Assembly (NCBI GenBank): GCA_038230515.1 | Contig: JBBRND010000001.1 | Location: forward strand, 186,001 to 250,000 | Direction: 5' to 3' | DNA from: JAPLDB01 sp038230515 | GTDB lineage: Bacteria; Bacteroidota; Bacteroidia; AKYH767-A; 2013-40CM-41-45 | DNA: 64,000 nucleotides | In this document: in pieces, positions 26,272 through 34,807 of the stretch | Position numbering within the stretch: position 1 is the first letter of the stretch | Layout of the letters: each line of letters starts with the position of its first letter | Position numbers and translations under genes: made by a program | Notes under the pieces: generated by a model | The model's database searches: none | The model's input: only the letters and a program-made list of their open reading frames with translations | What the model was told of the DNA's origin: nothing

Positions 26272-28161
26272 TTACCTGACTACAGAAACCTTTCTGGTAA
26301 TAACTCTATTGGAAATTTCTATCCTTAGAAAATAAATTCCGCCTTGCAGGTCTTGAGTTTGAAGTTTGGTGTTTGAGGTTGTTAAAATTGTAGAGTAAGT
26401 TTCTTTCCCAAGAACATCAATGAGAGTAATACGGCTGTTAATTTCAAGTCTCAAGCCGGAAATCTCAAACCATTCTTTTGCCGGATTCGGATAAATGAAA
26501 AGTCCACTCTCACTATTTACCTCATTGATTTCATCCGGAAAATTTTCGAGCGGCAATGTGATGTAAGATGAATTCGTGCCGTTCATATAAACAGTATTCG
26601 AGGCAGTGAGCGTATCACCCGCAACGTACATCGTTTGCCCATTGTTGAGATTGCAATCAAAGCGCGGATAGTTTGAAGAAGTAACATCTACCCGAATCTT
26701 ATGTCCTGCAAGAAACGTTATCGCTGAGTTTGCAAACAGATCAACATCGAGCGGATAAATGGTTCCTGAAGAAATATCTGAAGTATCGGTGGCTGTATAT
26801 CCTGTGCGAAACCTCATCCTGCGAATGCCATCAAGTACCAGCATACTACTTCCATCGGGATAAACATCAGTGAGCCGGAGAGAAAAGTCAGTATCTAATT
26901 TATCAGAAGAAACTTTCAGATGAGCCGTTGGTCTTCCCCGCATCACAACATCCTGAGAGAGCGGTGCTGTAGTAAATGTGAGTAAATCGTTTCTGCTTTC
27001 AACAACGGGTGCCTGATCATACGGTCCTTGATTTAATGTATTAAGTAAGGTTGGTCCTCCGATAGTTGGTGATGGATCATGCGGATCGTAATTTATATTT
27101 TGAAAATCAGTAGTTGAGGAAGGCACATTCAAATCGAGACCACCATTGGAATGAAAATACAAATTGTAATTCGTCATGCCCGAAGTATTCAATGACGAAT
27201 CATTGTTCCACGTATTCTCTCCCATTTGGAAATACTCCACAACGGGACGCGCGTTCCAACCATTTGTGGCATTGAGCAAATAATAATCGAAAAATTTTCT
27301 TGCAAGAGAATCGCTTACATTTTGTGCCTGAGGATAATCCAGCTCGCCAACCTGCAGTGGGGCACTTGAACTGGCGTTATGTGTCCACGGCCCCATCAGT
27401 AGTTTTTGTTGTGATCGTACTGCTGTTGCGCTTTGTGTGCGTATCCCTTCAAATGATTCAAGTACTTCTTCTGTTGCGTGATCGTACCATCCGCCAATCA
27501 TAAACATTGGTACATTGATTGAGGTGGGATAAAAAGTAGTTGACTCTGCAACCGTCCAATAAACATCCTTTACAGTATGCGCGAGGATGAGTGTTGACAA
27601 TCCATAACCCAGCGCATCAAGCATCTGCACATATTCTGTTCTGTAAACTCCTCCCGGATAATATCGTTGATATCCCGATCTCATTCCCGCAACAATCGGA
27701 ACGCAGCAAGTAAGATGCGGAGGGTTTTCTTTCGCAGTTTGAAACTGTATTATTCCTAAAGCAGAAGGTCCCCATGTTCCCGTTGAGTCATTGCTCCACG
27801 GCTGCTGCGCAATCCATTCAACAACATCATATCCATCCTGTCCGCGATTTACACTCGTAGTGCACGCAGCAGCTGAACCATAAAAACATCTCCAGTCAAC
27901 AATTACAAAATTGAATGGACTTGTATTAATGTTGAAGCCGACCTCAAGTGGTAATCCTAATCCGTGATAAAAATTCTTTTGATAAGGGGTTTGAATAAGA
28001 ATGGTCGGACGTGTCAGCGAATCGCTGTTCGGAAGATAAATGTCCGCTGCCAGAAATTTTCCATCACGCATCGGAATATTTACGCTGACTGGATTAAGCT
28101 GGGCAAAGGAGCAATGCACGATGCACAATGTACAATGCACGATGAGTAAAAATTTTCTCAT
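26272..28161 (-). CDS. Secreted CocE/NonD family hydrolase (X-Pro dipeptidyl-peptidase S15 type) with T9SS domain
   Basis: 629 residues. The signal peptide (LLIVHCTLCIVHCSFAQ) is built from 7-bp DNA repeats. Residues ~25-330 are an S15-type alpha/beta hydrolase: IPMRDGKFLAADIYLP, the nucleophile Ser in TGTWGPSALGIIQF (G-P-S-A-L), and GGWYDHATEE with the acid Asp. A jelly-roll C-terminal domain (~390-540; RLTDVYPDGSSMLVLDG) is typical of CocE. The last ~75 residues are a T9SS sorting domain (FIYPNPAKEWFEIS, GIYFLRI, ITRKVSVVR). Two more 7-bp tracts lie in that domain. Substrate: peptides or esters, not decidable. Confidence 0.9.
   Translation of the reverse strand: MRKFLLIVHCTLCIVHCSFAQLNPVSVNIPMRDGKFLAADIYLPNSDSLTRPTILIQTPYQKNFYHGLGLPLEVGFNINTSPFNFVIVDWRCFYGSAAACTTSVNRGQDGYDVVEWIAQQPWSNDSTGTWGPSALGIIQFQTAKENPPHLTCCVPIVAGMRSGYQRYYPGGVYRTEYVQMLDALGYGLSTLILAHTVKDVYWTVAESTTFYPTSINVPMFMIGGWYDHATEEVLESFEGIRTQSATAVRSQQKLLMGPWTHNASSSAPLQVGELDYPQAQNVSDSLARKFFDYYLLNATNGWNARPVVEYFQMGENTWNNDSSLNTSGMTNYNLYFHSNGGLDLNVPSSTTDFQNINYDPHDPSPTIGGPTLLNTLNQGPYDQAPVVESRNDLLTFTTAPLSQDVVMRGRPTAHLKVSSDKLDTDFSLRLTDVYPDGSSMLVLDGIRRMRFRTGYTATDTSDISSGTIYPLDVDLFANSAITFLAGHKIRVDVTSSNYPRFDCNLNNGQTMYVAGDTLTASNTVYMNGTNSSYITLPLENFPDEINEVNSESGLFIYPNPAKEWFEISGLRLEINSRITLIDVLGKETYSTILTTSNTKLQTQDLQGGIYFLRIEISNRVITRKVSVVR
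26350..26384 (-). repeat. Heptamer tract in the T9SS-domain coding region (GTTTGAx)
   Basis: Five 7-bp units on the plus strand: GTCTTGA, GTTTGAA, GTTTGGT, GTTTGAG, GTTGTTA. They encode the low-complexity stretch SNTKLQTQDLQ. Confidence 0.7.
26441..26468 (-). repeat. Heptamer tract in the T9SS-domain coding region (ATCTCAA-type)
   Basis: Four 7-bp units on the plus strand: ATTTCAA, GTCTCAA, GCCGGAA, ATCTCAA. They encode EISGLRLEIN of the sorting domain. Confidence 0.6.
28109..28143 (-). repeat. Heptamer tract in a signal-peptide coding region (GCACAAT-type)
   Basis: GAGCAAT, GCACGAT, GCACAAT, GTACAAT, GCACGAT on the plus strand, five units without a slip. They encode LIVHCTLCIVHC of the secreted hydrolase. 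The same words, shifted in phase, make up the intergenic tract at 50002-50162. Confidence 0.88.
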
Positions 28162-28200
28162 GATGACTTTTATTTTGAGAGGGCTGGGGGCAAATTTGGT

Positions 28201-29220
28201 TTAAGAACCTGAAGAAATTTTATTCACCTCTTCCACAATTTTATTTTCATCCTGATCCACCATGCATTTAAAATGACCCTTTGGACATTTATCAAAACCA
28301 ATCTTTGAGCAAGGCCTGCATGGCAAATTTTGAATTTCAAATTTTGAATTTCGAATTTTGAATTCTCCATAGTAAGGATACATCCCGAATTCCGGTACCG
28401 TATTTCCCCACACTGAAATAATTTCCTTTTTAAAAGCTGCGGCAATGTGCATCAATCCTGTATCGTGTGTAATCACCTTGGTGGCTTGCTTAATAAGAAG
28501 CGCTGATTCATTGAGAGAAAATTTTCCGCAGGCATTGAAAATGGTTTGGGGTTTGAGGTTTGAGATTTGACGTTGAACAGCCGAAGCAATTGATTCTCCA
28601 ATTCCGAAATCTTCCTTTCCCCCAAGTAAAATAACGGGCTGGTTTATTTTTTTGCAGATGGAAATAATTTTTTCTGCCGGAAGTTTTTTTGTGTTGTGCT
28701 TTGCGCCAATTACAAATGCAACATATCTGGCTTGAAATCCCTCGGGTAGTTTTTCAACGGGAGATTCCACATGTGCCCCCACAAAATAATCAAGGCCTTT
28801 TCCGTCATTCACAACACCAAGAGTTTTCACCGTTTCAATGTAACGATCTACAATGTGAACATTGGGTAACCTATTAATTTTAAAATTGACGAGCAACCAC
28901 TTGTCGAAATTCAGTTTGTCGAAAGAAAAAGATTTTACTCCGAGCTTTCTCTTCAGCATTAATGTGCGTAGGTTGTGATGAAGATCAATGATGAAATCGT
29001 ATTTCTCTTTCTTCAATTCATCAATCACTTCGTTTAATTCCTTTTCAATGAAAATCTTTTTATCAATGAATGGGTTGTGTTCAATCACAGAAGCAAAACT
29101 TTTCTTCGTGAGGAAATGAACTTCCGCGCCCTTCATTTGCTGCTTGAGGCAGCGCACAACAGGAGATGTGAGTACAATATCCCCGATGGAAGAAAAACGA
29201 ATGATGAGAAATTTAGGCAT
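28201..29220 (-). CDS. Glycosyltransferase family 9 (heptosyltransferase-like)
   Basis: 339 residues from ATG 29220 (MPKFLIIRFSSIGDIVLTSP, the standard GT9 start; the frame extends 5 codons further but MGRFF is not conserved). Later GT9 features are VAFVIGAKHNTKKLP, ITHDTGLMHIAAA and a Cys-rich end CRPCSKIGFDKCPKGHFKC, usual in Bacteroidota members. The enzyme transfers sugars to lipopolysaccharide core at the inner membrane. Two stretches of heptamer DNA (28325-28366 and 28543-28577) encode extra, polar residues within the fold, so this copy may carry inserted loops. It is divergent from tatD. Confidence 0.9.
   Translation of the reverse strand: MPKFLIIRFSSIGDIVLTSPVVRCLKQQMKGAEVHFLTKKSFASVIEHNPFIDKKIFIEKELNEVIDELKKEKYDFIIDLHHNLRTLMLKRKLGVKSFSFDKLNFDKWLLVNFKINRLPNVHIVDRYIETVKTLGVVNDGKGLDYFVGAHVESPVEKLPEGFQARYVAFVIGAKHNTKKLPAEKIISICKKINQPVILLGGKEDFGIGESIASAVQRQISNLKPQTIFNACGKFSLNESALLIKQATKVITHDTGLMHIAAAFKKEIISVWGNTVPEFGMYPYYGEFKIRNSKFEIQNLPCRPCSKIGFDKCPKGHFKCMVDQDENKIVEEVNKISSGS
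28325..28366 (-). repeat. Six heptamers inside the GT9 gene (AAATTTT/GAATTTC)
   Basis: AAATTTT, GAATTTC, AAATTTT, GAATTTC, GAATTTT, GAATTCT on the plus strand: 42 bp, hence 14 codons, encoding EFKIRNSKFEIQNL between conserved GT9 parts. Six heptamers keep the frame. Confidence 0.88.
28543..28577 (-). repeat. Five heptamers inside the GT9 gene (GGTTTGA-type)
   Basis: GGTTTGG, GGTTTGA, GGTTTGA, GATTTGA, CGTTGAA on the plus strand, encoding QRQISNLKPQT, a polar loop before the conserved NACGKFSL segment. Confidence 0.8.
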
Positions 29221-29229
29221 AAAGAAGCG

Positions 29230-29316
29230 GCCCACCCAACCCTCCCAAAGGGAGGGCTTTTGGTGCGTGCAAGATCGGATTTATTCCCTCTCCTTTGGAG
29301 AGGGTTAGGGTGAGGC
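29230..29316. repeat. Two REP-like hairpins between divergent genes
   Basis: CCCTCCC-AA-AGGGAGGG (~29240) and CCCTCTCC-TTTG-GAGAGGG (~29286) each form a hairpin, embedded in CCCACCCAACC and GGTTAGGGTGAGGC flanks, which are common dispersed elements in this phylum. They fill most of the 110-bp gap between the starts of GT9 and tatD, so at least one promoter must overlap them. Confidence 0.75.
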
Positions 29317-29330
29317 GTACATTTGCGCCA

Positions 29331-30098
29331 ATGCAAATTACCGATACGCATACACATCTTTACGCGGATGAATTTAGTTCTGATCGCGACCTGTTAATTC
29401 AGGAAGCAATTGAGAATGGTGTGTCGCGATTTTTTCTTCCGAATATTGATAGTAATTCAGTAGATGTATTAACGCAGCTTTCAGAAAAATATCCGAAGCA
29501 TTGTTTCCCTATGATTGGCCTGCATCCTTGCTCTGTAAAAGAAAACTGGAAAGATGAATTAGCTCTCGTTGAAAAATTACTCAGCGCAAAAAAGTACTTC
29601 GCTGTAGGGGAAATTGGAATGGACTTATTCTGGGATAAAACTTTTGTGAAGGAGCAGGAAGAAGTCTTCCGAAAGCAAATTGAATTGTCGAATCATTACA
29701 AGCTTCCTGTCTCCATTCATTCACGTGATTCGTTTGAAGAAATTTACAAGATTCTTTGCGAAACAAAAAAGAACATGCCCTGCGGTGTTTTCCATTGCTT
29801 CACAGGGAATGCCGACCAGGCAAAGCGCGCCATTGACCTTGGGTTTTATCTCGGCATTGGTGGCGTGATAACTTTCAAAAATTCCGGACACGACAAAACG
29901 CTTGAACAAATTGATTTGAAACATCTCGTTCTCGAAACCGATGCTCCGTATCTTGCACCTGTGCCGTTCAGAGGAAAAAGAAATCTGCCATCCTACATTA
30001 CTAAAGTGGCAGAAAAAATTGCTGAGATAAAAGAAATTTCCCTCGAAGAAGTAGCGCAGATCACAACAGAAAATTCAAAAATAATTTTTGGCGTCTAA
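29331..30098 (+). CDS. tatD: TatD family metal-dependent hydrolase (DNase)
   Basis: 255 residues from ATG 29331 (MQITDTHTHLYADEF); the longer frame to 29295 runs through the REP-like hairpin and is rejected. Metal-binding motifs are THTHLY (~7), GEIGMDLFW (~91), SIHSRDSFEE (~126), VFHCFTGN (~150) and LETDAPYLAP (~200). TatD enzymes are Mg-dependent 3'-5' exonucleases or DNases of the amidohydrolase fold, active in DNA repair in the cytoplasm. The asparaginase gene follows 2 bp after the stop, so the two are co-transcribed. Confidence 0.95.
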   Translation: MQITDTHTHLYADEFSSDRDLLIQEAIENGVSRFFLPNIDSNSVDVLTQLSEKYPKHCFPMIGLHPCSVKENWKDELALVEKLLSAKKYFAVGEIGMDLFWDKTFVKEQEEVFRKQIELSNHYKLPVSIHSRDSFEEIYKILCETKKNMPCGVFHCFTGNADQAKRAIDLGFYLGIGGVITFKNSGHDKTLEQIDLKHLVLETDAPYLAPVPFRGKRNLPSYITKVAEKIAEIKEISLEEVAQITTENSKIIFGV

Positions 30099-30100
30099 AT

Positions 30101-31123
30101 ATGGCTTCCAAAACCACAAAACGGATTCTCATCATCTACACCGGTGGCACCATCGGCATGATGCATCATCATAAAACAAAAGCATTGGTGCCGCTGAATT
30201 TTTCTGAGATCACCAGTCATATCCCCGAACTCAAACATCTCAAATGCAAAATTAATTTTCACTCGTGGAAAAAACCGATTGACTCCTCCAACGTTGATCT
30301 GAATTTCTGGACAGAGCTTGCGGAAGTAATTGAAAAGAATTATTCAAAGCATGATGGGTTTGTAATTCTGCATGGTACAGATACGATGGCGTACACTTCA
30401 TCAGCATTAAGCTTCATGCTGGAGAATTTAAACAAGCCTGTTATTCTCACCGGCTCGCAGGTTCCGCTGGGTGCGATCAGGAATGATGCAAGGAGAAACA
30501 TAATTACTGCTATGGAAATTGCGGCAAGCGATGTTCTGATCCCGGAAGTCTGCATTTATTTCAGCAATCAACTGTACCGCGGAAATCGTTCGGAAAAATA
30601 TTCATCCAGTAAGTTCGATGCATTTCATTCTCTTAATTATCCTGCACTGGTGGAGGCGGGTGTAGAGATCGAATACAACAAAGAGGCGATTGCGAAAAAA
30701 AATTCGGACAAAGAATTTCGTGTACACAAAGCACTTGATCCGAGTATTGTTCTGATAAAATTATTTCCCGGCATTCCGTACAACGTGATCCTGCAAACAA
30801 TTAAAGCGGCAGGAATAAAGGCCATCGTACTTGAAACATTTGGTAGCGGAAATGCTCCTACGGATGAATTGTTTCTCGGCTATATCAAGTATGCCATTGA
30901 TCGCGGCATTGTTGTGGTAGATATTTCACAATGCAGCGGTGGCACTGTTGAGTTGGGAAAATACGAAACCAGTTCACAGCTAAAAAAGATCGGTGTTATC
31001 AGCGGACACGATATGACGACAGAAGCTGCACTTACGAAGCTGATGTTTTTATTCGGAAAGAATTACCCTGCGAAAAAAGTAACTCAACTGATGGAGAAAA
31101 ATTTGAGAGGTGAGTTGAGCTGA
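30101..31123 (+). CDS. ansA: Type I (cytoplasmic) L-asparaginase
   Basis: 340 residues with both catalytic signatures: IIYTGGTIGMMHH (first Thr) and ILHGTDTMAYTSSAL (second Thr, Asp). GSQVPLGAIRNDAR and VLETFGSGNAP are typical of the AnsA branch. There is no signal peptide, so it is the cytoplasmic, low-affinity type that hydrolyses asparagine to aspartate and ammonia. It is 2 bp downstream of tatD and convergent with ilvE (5 bp between stops). Confidence 0.94.
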   Translation: MASKTTKRILIIYTGGTIGMMHHHKTKALVPLNFSEITSHIPELKHLKCKINFHSWKKPIDSSNVDLNFWTELAEVIEKNYSKHDGFVILHGTDTMAYTSSALSFMLENLNKPVILTGSQVPLGAIRNDARRNIITAMEIAASDVLIPEVCIYFSNQLYRGNRSEKYSSSKFDAFHSLNYPALVEAGVEIEYNKEAIAKKNSDKEFRVHKALDPSIVLIKLFPGIPYNVILQTIKAAGIKAIVLETFGSGNAPTDELFLGYIKYAIDRGIVVVDISQCSGGTVELGKYETSSQLKKIGVISGHDMTTEAALTKLMFLFGKNYPAKKVTQLMEKNLRGELS

Positions 31124-31128
31124 TCTTT

Positions 31129-32166
31129 TTATTTCAAAATATAATTCCACCCATTCTCATCCTTCTGAATTCCTAAACGGATTTCAAGAAGCTGGCGTTT
31201 CAGTTTCGACATCTGTGAATCATCGCCTGTGTACGGAGAATATTTTTTTCCGTTGATGTCAATCTGCTCGATAGGCGCAACCACAGCGGCAGTTCCTACT
31301 CCGCACGCTTCCACTTTTTTTCCTGAAGCAAATGCCTGCTCAATTTCTTTCACTGAAACTTTTCGCTCTTCCACTTTCATTCCGTTTTTTCTTGCCAGCG
31401 TCAAAATAGAATCGCGGGTGATGCCATCGAGAATTGTTCCTGACAAAGCGGGTGTAACGAACGTTCCGTCAACTACGAAAACAACATTCATCGTTCCTGA
31501 TTCTTCCATGTACTCATGGTTCTGTCCGTCCGTCCAGATCACCTGGTCGAAACCCTGCAGGCGCGCAAGGTGTGTAGGATAATATGCTGCGCCATAATTT
31601 CCTCCGCATTTTGCATAGCCCGTTCCTCCTTCAGCAGCTCGCGTAAAGGTGGTTTCTACTTTTACCTTGATGGGATTCGTGAAATATTTCTTTGCGGGAG
31701 AGCACATCACGATAAATAAAAATTCATCCGATACTTTAACGCCTATGCGCTCTTCGGTTGCAATAACAAGCGGGCGTATGTAAAGAGATGAATCCTCATC
31801 ACCATCGAGAAAACTTTTATCAGCATCCACCATTTGTGAAACACCATTCATAAAAAGTTCTTCGGGTAAAGGCGGCATGCACATGCGCTCAAGCGAAGTG
31901 TTCATGCGTTCAAAATTCTTCAGCGGACGGAAAATATTTACGTTTCCGTCCTTCATACGGAACGCCTTCATTCCCTCAAACACCGTTTGCCCGTAATGAA
32001 AGCAAAGCGCAAACGGACTTAATAAAATTTTCTGAAAACGTTTCAGTTGCCCGTCATTCCATTTGCCATTCTTGTATTCGGCAATGAACATGTGATCGGT
32101 CGGTAACTTGCCAAAGGTGGTAGTTGCCGCAATATTGCTGTTCGTTTCAGTTGAGCTAGTTGTCAT
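31129..32166 (-). CDS. ilvE: Branched-chain amino acid aminotransferase
   Basis: 345 residues, fold-type IV PLP enzyme of the longer eukaryote-like BCAT group. Seen are HYGQTVFEGMKAFR, the PLP Lys in TGYAKCGGNYGAAYY, EYMEESGTMNVVFV and GTILDGITRDSILTLAR. It exchanges the amino group between glutamate and the keto acids of Leu, Ile and Val in the cytoplasm. Monocistronic, with a clear promoter 38 bp upstream. Confidence 0.96.
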   Translation of the reverse strand: MTTSSTETNSNIAATTTFGKLPTDHMFIAEYKNGKWNDGQLKRFQKILLSPFALCFHYGQTVFEGMKAFRMKDGNVNIFRPLKNFERMNTSLERMCMPPLPEELFMNGVSQMVDADKSFLDGDEDSSLYIRPLVIATEERIGVKVSDEFLFIVMCSPAKKYFTNPIKVKVETTFTRAAEGGTGYAKCGGNYGAAYYPTHLARLQGFDQVIWTDGQNHEYMEESGTMNVVFVVDGTFVTPALSGTILDGITRDSILTLARKNGMKVEERKVSVKEIEQAFASGKKVEACGVGTAAVVAPIEQIDINGKKYSPYTGDDSQMSKLKRQLLEIRLGIQKDENGWNYILK

Positions 32167-32203
32167 ATCGCAGGTTTAAGAATAGGAATGTATAAAGTGA
32201 GTG

Positions 32204-32211
32204 CAAAAGTA
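32204..32211 (-). promoter_or_regulatory. Probable -7 element TACTTTTG of ilvE
   Basis: TACTTTTG on the minus strand fits TAnnTTTG and lies 38 bp before the ATG at 32166. The upstream region on this strand is T/A-rich. Confidence 0.5.
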
Positions 32212-32301
32212 AAATTTTCGGTTTACGAAATACGGTTTTAACCTGCCCATAACTCTAATCTGTACTTTCGTGCAGAATTCGCAAATATTTCTTCTGATAA
32301 A

Positions 32302-32529
32302 ATGAAAATACTATTGTTCGGCTCGCTGGTTGACACAGTTGGCAAAAGCGAACTTGAAATACGAAACGTGGAAAACACCAATATCCTGAAAGAAAAAATT
32401 TTCAGTGAGCATCCGCAGCTGCACAATCAATCTTTTTTGATTGCGGTAAATAAAAAAGTACAGAGAGAAAATATTTTGATGAATGAGAATGATGTAATTG
32501 CTTTGCTCCCGCCATTTTCAGGAGGATAA
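32302..32529 (+). CDS. moaD: Molybdopterin synthase sulfur-carrier subunit
   Basis: 75 residues, ubiquitin-like, ending in PPFSGG; the free C-terminal Gly-Gly is thiocarboxylated and gives sulfur to cPMP together with MoaE. The start KILLFGSLVDTVGK and the NDVIALLPP segment are typical of MoaD. It is the first gene of the Moco operon; moaA follows 10 bp after the stop. A possible -7 element (TACTTTCG) lies at 32263-32270. Confidence 0.92.
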   Translation: MKILLFGSLVDTVGKSELEIRNVENTNILKEKIFSEHPQLHNQSFLIAVNKKVQRENILMNENDVIALLPPFSGG

Positions 32530-32539
32530 TTTTTTGGAC

Positions 32540-33535
32540 ATGCTTAAAGACGGTTTTGGTCGCATACATGATTACCTCAGGATTTCACTTCTCGACAAGT
32601 GCAACTTCCATTGTCTTTATTGTTTGCCGCATTCTCCGCACAATAAAAATGGTTTTCGTTCGAAGCACGAAAAAGAACTGATGTCTGCGGATGAGATTGA
32701 ACAGTTTGCAAAATTTTTTATTGCAAACGGGGTAACTAAAATCCGTCTAACCGGTGGTGAACCGCTCATCAGAAATGACGCGAAAGAAATTATTCAGCGG
32801 CTTTCGAAATTTCCTGTTGAATTAACACTCACAACCAACGGGGTTCTTATTGATGAGTACATCGAAACTTTTCAGCAGGCAGGAATTAAATCTGTGAATG
32901 TTAGTCTGGATTCCCTTCATCCTGAAACATTTTTAAAACTCACTGGCCGGAATGAATTTCCAAATGTGTTTTCAAATATTGAGTTGCTGCTCAAAAATAA
33001 TTTTCATGTAAAGGTGAATGTTGTGGTGATGAATGGATACAATGAAACCGAAGTTCCAGAATTTATTGAGTGGACAAAAACCTCTCCGGTTCATGTCCGC
33101 TTTATTGAATTCATGCCTTTTCCAGGAAATCATTGGCAACCTGATAAGCTGATCACTTACAAAGAAATTCTTGAGTCAATCAGAAATAAATTTCCTGAAG
33201 TTGAAAAGCTGAATGACGAGATTCATGATACGGCTAAGAAGTTTCGTGTGAAAAATCATGCGGGAACTTTTGCTGTAATCAGCACCATGAGCGAACCATT
33301 TTGTGGCGGCTGCAACAGGATGCGCCTGACAGCAGATGGCAAAATGCGGAATTGTCTTTTTGCAAAAACAGAAATGGATCTGCTCACCCCTCTTCGCGAA
33401 GGAAAAGATATTGCTCCATTGATAGGAGAATCGCTGTTTGGAAAACATTACATGTTGGGTGGACACAACGAACAGCAGTGGGCAACAGAACATACTGAAT
33501 CGAAAGAGAGAAGTATGCTTGCAATTGGCGGTTAA
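32540..33535 (+). CDS. moaA: GTP 3',8-cyclase (radical SAM)
   Basis: 331 residues from ATG 32540 (MLKDGFGRIHDYLRIS); a longer frame to 32498 would overlap moaD and is rejected. The radical-SAM cluster motif CNFHCLYC binds the first [4Fe-4S], followed by RLTGGEPLIR. The C-terminal cluster ligands are in CGGCNRMRLTADGKMRNCLF, and the chain ends in Gly-Gly (AIGG), which enters the active site. MoaA and MoaC together turn GTP into cyclic pyranopterin monophosphate. Located 10 bp after moaD. Confidence 0.97.
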   Translation: MLKDGFGRIHDYLRISLLDKCNFHCLYCLPHSPHNKNGFRSKHEKELMSADEIEQFAKFFIANGVTKIRLTGGEPLIRNDAKEIIQRLSKFPVELTLTTNGVLIDEYIETFQQAGIKSVNVSLDSLHPETFLKLTGRNEFPNVFSNIELLLKNNFHVKVNVVVMNGYNETEVPEFIEWTKTSPVHVRFIEFMPFPGNHWQPDKLITYKEILESIRNKFPEVEKLNDEIHDTAKKFRVKNHAGTFAVISTMSEPFCGGCNRMRLTADGKMRNCLFAKTEMDLLTPLREGKDIAPLIGESLFGKHYMLGGHNEQQWATEHTESKERSMLAIGG

Positions 33536-33544
33536 TCAAAAATC

Positions 33545-33576
33545 ATAACGATCGTAAAAATCAGCGTTCCATTTTC
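33545..33576. repeat. Second copy of a dispersed 20-bp word upstream of moeA
   Basis: AACGATCGTAAAAATCAGCG then TTCCATTTTCTTATG matches the inverted pair at 13926-14010. It sits just before the moeA start codon at 33579, so it would be part of the operon mRNA. Confidence 0.45.
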
Positions 33577-33578
33577 TT

Positions 33579-34760
33579 ATGATTTCCGTCAGCGAAGCAC
33601 AAAAAAGAATCCTGGAAACTGTTGCTTATTCAAGAGAAGAGACGATAAATATTTCAGAAACTCTTAGCTGTGTTCTTGCGAAAAATATTCTCTCTCCGCT
33701 AGACCTTCCTCCGTTTCATCAATCGGCAATGGATGGTTATGCGATTCGGATGAATGATGTTCTTGAAAAGAAAACCATTCGGATAATTGGAGAATCTTCT
33801 GCAGGAAAAAGTTTTTCTAAAAAAATATCAAGTGGACAAGCCGTGCGAATTTTTACCGGAGCAGAAATTCCCGCAGGAGCGGATGCGGTGGTAATGCAGG
33901 AAAAAGTTTCCGTGAACTCAACTATTTTGCTGATCGAAGACGAGAATCTGAAAACGGGATTGAACATTCGCAATAAGGGTTCGCAAATAAAAAAGGGAGA
34001 GATCGCTCTTGGCAAAGGAACCATTCTCACTCCGGCTGCCATCGGGTTTATTGCTTCAATGGGCTTGAATAAAGTTTCCGTATTTAATAAACCTACCGTG
34101 GCTATTATAGTTACCGGCAACGAACTTCAAAAAGCCGGAACAAAACTTTCGCGTGGAAATTTTTTTGAATCAAATGGAATCACTATTGAAAGCGCATTAA
34201 GGCAAATAGGAATTACTGAGGGGAGAATTTTTCTCGTTCGTGATGATGAAAAGCAAACACAAATCGCTTTCAAAAAGGCATTACGCAATTCTGATTTCAT
34301 TTTATTCTCCGGAGGAATCTCTGTTGGTGATTACGATTTTGTCGGAACGGTTTTGAAAAAAGAAAATGTGAAAGAGGTCTTTTACAAAGTGAAACAGAAA
34401 CCCGGCAAGCCACTTTACTTCGGAACAAAAAACAAAAAATACATTTTCGGGTTGCCCGGAAATCCCGCATCTGTACTCACTTGTTTTTACGAATATGTTT
34501 TACCGGCAATCAAAAAAAATTCAGGGCACACGGATTGCCTTCTGAAAAAAATAAATCTCCCGCTTTCAAAAACCATCGCAAAGAAAACGGGGCTTACTCA
34601 TTTTCTCAAAGCAACAACTGATTTCAAAAACGTAACTCCGCTCGAGGGACAGGAGTCGTTTATAATGCGCACCTACTCTCACGTCAATTGCCTGATTTGC
34701 TTTCCTGAAGAATTGGAAATAATTCATGAAGGTGAATTGGCTGAAGTGCATTTATTTTGA
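33579..34760 (+). CDS. moeA: Molybdopterin molybdenumtransferase
   Basis: 393 residues, the normal MoeA length. Motifs in order: PPFHQSAMDGYAIR (~47), GAEIPAGADAVVMQE (~92), VAIIVTGNEL (~170), FSGGISVGDYDFV (~245) and GLPGNPASVLTCFYEY (~288). MoeA inserts molybdate into adenylylated molybdopterin made by MogA/MoaB. It lies 43 bp downstream of moaA. The gap to the next gene (47 bp) contains TTATTCG-type repeats. Confidence 0.96.
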   Translation: MISVSEAQKRILETVAYSREETINISETLSCVLAKNILSPLDLPPFHQSAMDGYAIRMNDVLEKKTIRIIGESSAGKSFSKKISSGQAVRIFTGAEIPAGADAVVMQEKVSVNSTILLIEDENLKTGLNIRNKGSQIKKGEIALGKGTILTPAAIGFIASMGLNKVSVFNKPTVAIIVTGNELQKAGTKLSRGNFFESNGITIESALRQIGITEGRIFLVRDDEKQTQIAFKKALRNSDFILFSGGISVGDYDFVGTVLKKENVKEVFYKVKQKPGKPLYFGTKNKKYIFGLPGNPASVLTCFYEYVLPAIKKNSGHTDCLLKKINLPLSKTIAKKTGLTHFLKATTDFKNVTPLEGQESFIMRTYSHVNCLICFPEELEIIHEGELAEVHLF

Positions 34761-34807
34761 CCTGCCGTTTCTTATTCGTTAATTCGTAATCAATTCGTTA
34801 TTCGTTG

